Notes under the pieces: model-generated
What the model was told of the DNA's origin: nothing
What the model saw: only the letters and a program-made list of their open reading frames with translations
The model's database searches: none
Translations under genes and position numbers: made by a program
Source: Sphingorhabdus sp. EL138
GTDB lineage: Bacteria; Pseudomonadota; Alphaproteobacteria; Sphingomonadales; Sphingomonadaceae
Reading direction: 5' to 3'
NCBI RefSeq assembly: GCF_900258045.1
Contig: NZ_OGVD01000001.1
Coordinates: 105,001-169,000, forward strand
Length of the DNA stretch: 64,000 nt
Shown here: positions 61,646 to 64,000 of the stretch, piece after piece
How positions within the stretch are numbered: position 1 is the stretch's first letter
Layout of the letters: each line of letters begins with the position of its first letter

Positions 61646-62350
61646 TCAGCCATCGTTCAACACATCCTCAACCCATGTGGGTACCAGTTCCCCAGCCTTG
61701 CCCATACGGCTTTCATCAAAGTAGAGGCTGCCATCCGACGGATCCAAATTCATTTCTAGCGTCTGCGCGCCGTAATGAGCCGCCGATCGTACAAATCCAG
61801 CCGCCGGATAAACGGCTCCAGAGGTTCCGATGGAAACAAATAAATCACATTGCGCCAGCGCCAGTTCAATCCGTTCCATCTGGTAAGGCATTTCGCCAAA
61901 CCAGACGATATCGGGCCTGAGCGCAATCTGGTCACAATGGGGACAAGCGGGGCCACTCGATAAATTCTCTGTCACGGCAGAACGCTGCCCACAAGCCAGG
62001 CATAGTCCGCTTAACAGCTCACCATGCATATGAACCAGTCGCTGTGATCCCGCGCGGTCATGCAGGTCATCGACATTTTGTGTCACCACCAAAAGGTCAC
62101 CGCCCCAGTTTGCATCCAGCTTGGCCAGCGCCTTATGGGCGGCATTGGGATTCACGGTCTGCAATTTACTGCGCCGCTCGTCGTAAAATTTCTGGACCAG
62201 CGCTGGATCCCGGTGAAACGCCTCTGGCGTCGCGACATCTTCAACCCGGTGTCCTTCCCAAAGGCCATCGGGTCCACGAAAGGTTGCGACGCCGCTTTCG
62301 GCGCTAATCCCCGCACCGGTCAGAATGACAATATTGTTTATTTCGCGCAT
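61646..62350 (-). CDS. cobB: NAD-dependent sirtuin deacylase (CobB type)
   Basis: 234 aa. Signature regions: ILTGAGISAESGVATFRGPDGLW (NAD site), VVTQNVDDLHDRAGSQRLVHMHGEL with the catalytic His, a zinc finger CLACG...CPHC, and VWFGEMPYQM. The residues Y-x-x-R in FYDERRSKL match the class III pattern that favours succinyl- and malonyl-lysine in SIRT5 and E. coli CobB. It removes acyl groups from lysines with NAD. Diverges from dapB with a palindromic repeat between. Confidence 0.92.
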   Translation of the reverse strand: MREINNIVILTGAGISAESGVATFRGPDGLWEGHRVEDVATPEAFHRDPALVQKFYDERRSKLQTVNPNAAHKALAKLDANWGGDLLVVTQNVDDLHDRAGSQRLVHMHGELLSGLCLACGQRSAVTENLSSGPACPHCDQIALRPDIVWFGEMPYQMERIELALAQCDLFVSIGTSGAVYPAAGFVRSAAHYGAQTLEMNLDPSDGSLYFDESRMGKAGELVPTWVEDVLNDG

Positions 62351-62362
62351 TATTTCTTCTCT

Positions 62363-62452
62363 TCGTCACCCTGAACTTGTTTCAGGGTCCCCTTATCCAC
62401 TAAGACAGCTGTTTGACGCAAAGCAGATGCTGAAACAAGTTCAGCATGACGA
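62363..62452. repeat. Sphingomonad-type palindromic repeat pair
   Basis: Two head-to-head hairpins: CACCCTGAACTTGTTTCAGGGT and the inverted ATGCTGAAACAAGTTCAGCAT, each flanked by TTCGTCA or its inverse. The pairs at the outer ends differ between the two hairpins but stay complementary within each (CCC/GGG and ATG/CAT), so the fold is conserved. This repeat type is widespread in intergenic regions of sphingomonads. It fills most of the 119 bases between the divergent cobB and dapB genes. Confidence 0.75.
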
Positions 62453-62469
62453 ATGTGGGGTGGGAAGTT

Positions 62470-63204
62470 ATGACATCAATCGGGATTATCGGCAGTCAGG
62501 GCCGGATGGGCCATGCCCTTGTGAATGCCATTGGCGAGCAGGAAGAGCTCAGTCACGCCGGCGGCGTAGATCAGGATGACGATTTTGCCGCACTGCTTGC
62601 GCAGAGCGATGTGCTGGTCGATTTCTCGGTTCCCGATGGCCTGAGCAATCGCCTTGACCTGTGCGCAGCGGCCGGCAAACCGATGCTGGTTGGTACCACC
62701 GGTCTTGAACCCGCGCACCACCTGTCGATTGATGCAGCTGCGAAGACTGTTCCCGTGCTGCAGACCGGCAATACCTCACTGGGCGTCAATATGCTGGCGG
62801 CCCTGGTGAAAGAGGCTGCGGCACGCCTGGGCGATGACTGGGACATTGAAATTGTTGAAATGCATCACCGGCATAAAGTCGATGCGCCATCCGGCACCGC
62901 GATCCTGCTCGGTGAAGCAGCTGCCAAGGGGCGCGGGGTTGATCTGAACGATCATAGCGAGCGCGGCCGGGACGGGCAGACCGGCGCCCGGGCCAAAGGG
63001 GCTATCGGCTTTGCATCGCTGCGCGGTGGATCGGTCGCCGGCGACCATCAGGTAATTTTGGCAACCGATGAAGAACGCATCGAACTGGGCCATCGCGCCG
63101 AAAACCGGATGATCTTTGCACGCGGCGCGGTAAAGGCGGCGCTATGGCTGACGCAGCAGCAACCAGGCCGCTATGACATGACCGATATGCTCGGTCTCGA
63201 CTGA
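62470..63204 (+). CDS. dapB: 4-hydroxy-tetrahydrodipicolinate reductase
   Basis: 244 aa. The NAD(P)H loop is SIGIIGSQGRMGHALVNAI (about 2-20), a GNTSLGVNMLAALVKEAA motif follows (about 100), and the substrate-binding EMHHRHKVDAPSGTAILLGEAAA signature (about 132-155) has the catalytic His and Lys. It makes tetrahydrodipicolinate in the lysine/diaminopimelate pathway, joined later by lysA. ATG 62470 is chosen over 62446 since the repeat reaches to 62452 and the conserved region begins here. Confidence 0.95.
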   Translation: MTSIGIIGSQGRMGHALVNAIGEQEELSHAGGVDQDDDFAALLAQSDVLVDFSVPDGLSNRLDLCAAAGKPMLVGTTGLEPAHHLSIDAAAKTVPVLQTGNTSLGVNMLAALVKEAAARLGDDWDIEIVEMHHRHKVDAPSGTAILLGEAAAKGRGVDLNDHSERGRDGQTGARAKGAIGFASLRGGSVAGDHQVILATDEERIELGHRAENRMIFARGAVKAALWLTQQQPGRYDMTDMLGLD

Positions 63205-63241
63205 CGGAGTTGGCAGCATTGAATATCGGGAGGGAGACATA

Positions 63242-64000
63242 ATGACAGCATTTAATCCGGAGGCGGCAACCGGCACCTATATTGATGGCCTCGGCGCAGA
63301 CGCGCTGGCCAAGGCCGCCGACTATACCATCGGCAATCACTGGTTGCTGCTTTGGGGCCTGCTGGTTTCCGCGCTGGTCACATGGATCATCGTCCGTACC
63401 GGCCTGCTCGACCGGCTGGCTGGTAAGTTATCGGCGCGCGGCTTTGTTGTCCGTACCTGGATCATCTGCGCCGTCTTTTTCCTGATCTCGACAATATTAA
63501 CGCTACCCTGGACGCTTTATACCGATCATTTCCGGCAACATGCCTATGATCTGTCGAGCCAGCCACTTGGCGATTTTCTTATGCAGGGTGGTATTTCGCT
63601 CATCATGTCCGCTATTTTTGGCGGCCTGTTCTTCCTTGGTATCTATGCCCTGATCCGAAAGACCGGGCGGCGCTGGTGGGTCTGGTCCGGCGGCTTGGCG
63701 GCAGCAACCATACTTGCTTTGCTGCTACTGGGACCGGTCCTGATAGAGCCTTTGTTCAACGAATATAAACCGCTGCCCGATGGCGAAGTGAAAACCGCGT
63801 TGGTGGCCATGGCGGAGGAAGCCGGCATTTCGGAAGACCGCATCTTTGTCTATGATGGTTCCCGCCAGTCGGAGAATTTCACCGCCAATGTGTCTGGCAT
63901 AGGCGGCTCGGCGCGCATTGCCATTTCTGACGTCGCGCTCACATCCGCTTCCCTTGATGAAGTCAAGGCGGTCACCGGTCATGAGATCGGCCATTATGTC
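63242..64000 (+). CDS. M48 family membrane metallopeptidase (Ste24/CAAX type), 3' truncated by window edge
   Basis: 253 residues visible, still open at the end of the window. Several membrane helices (WLLLWGLLVSALVTWIIV; WIICAVFFLISTILTLPWTLY; LIMSAIFGGLFFLGIYAL; WVWSGGLAAATILALLLLGPVLIEPLF) are followed by the start of the zinc-peptidase domain. The last visible residues are GHEIGHYV, which holds the HExxH zinc motif. The pattern PLFNEYKPLPDG is typical of Ste24-like proteases (PF16491 and PF01435). It should degrade or process membrane proteins. GGGAGGGAGA lies upstream of the ATG. Confidence 0.88.
   Translation, partial: MTAFNPEAATGTYIDGLGADALAKAADYTIGNHWLLLWGLLVSALVTWIIVRTGLLDRLAGKLSARGFVVRTWIICAVFFLISTILTLPWTLYTDHFRQHAYDLSSQPLGDFLMQGGISLIMSAIFGGLFFLGIYALIRKTGRRWWVWSGGLAAATILALLLLGPVLIEPLFNEYKPLPDGEVKTALVAMAEEAGISEDRIFVYDGSRQSENFTANVSGIGGSARIAISDVALTSASLDEVKAVTGHEIGHYV

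Overview
The window is chromosomal DNA from an alphaproteobacterium, most likely a marine or freshwater member of the Sphingomonadales (Sphingorhabdus, Parasphingorhabdus or Sphingopyxis type). This is inferred from the dnaA / rpsT / mutM / ubiE-ubiB-coaBC-dut neighbourhood, the argH-lipoprotein-lysA string, the style of the proteins and a CCCTGAACTTGTTTCAGGG-type palindromic repeat. No rRNA or species marker is present, so the genus is a guess.

Layout. 0-3 kb: the tail of a polysaccharide flippase, a TIM-barrel sugar isomerase, a CBS-domain protein, a small membrane protein and a coupled hotdog thioesterase. 3-12 kb: a two-gene unit of a FecR-TPR-outer-membrane-barrel protein and a CHASE2 adenylate cyclase, then a tandem pair of secreted DUF4139 proteins. 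12-33.6 kb: an accessory region dominated by two giant, divergently transcribed repeat autotransporters (2075 and 2777 aa). 33.7-50 kb: a TPR protein, a globin, a DHFR-fold reductase, an AbgT transporter, a monooxygenase, a DUF427 protein, a thiolase, TlyA-MscS, the argH-lipoprotein-lysA-siroheme-DUF2721 operon and a TlpA lipoprotein. 50-64 kb: a 219-bp palindrome, tRNA-Val, dnaA with a DnaA box upstream, and a housekeeping run (rpsT, mutM, ubiE-ubiB-coaBC-dut, moeB-like, MAPEG, GFA, sirtuin, dapB and a Ste24-type protease cut by the window end).

The most unusual part is 12-33.6 kb, which reads as a mirror-image duplication. Going outward from the centre (about 22-23.6 kb, holding one lysR gene), both arms carry a matching promoter-proximal segment, a TIGR03032-family gene, an autotransporter, a two-hairpin 3' element and, further out, a 104-aa orphan protein. 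In the right arm the TIGR03032 gene survives only as a 132-codon head-plus-tail remnant. A 539-bp stretch near the 3' end of the two autotransporters is, by eye, identical base for base although the flanks have diverged, which suggests recent gene conversion or inversion between the arms. The arms carry different extra regulators (XRE-cupin and a winged-helix-like protein on the left, MarR on the right), and the two orphan genes share a 15-nt palindrome upstream.

How the genes work together: the housekeeping groups supply lysine and arginine synthesis (dapB, lysA, argH), ubiquinone (ubiE, ubiB), CoA (coaBC), nucleotide and DNA upkeep (dut, mutM, dnaA) and siroheme. The accessory region appears devoted to building and regulating large cell-surface proteins. 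All assignments are from reading the sequence; no database search or structure prediction was run.
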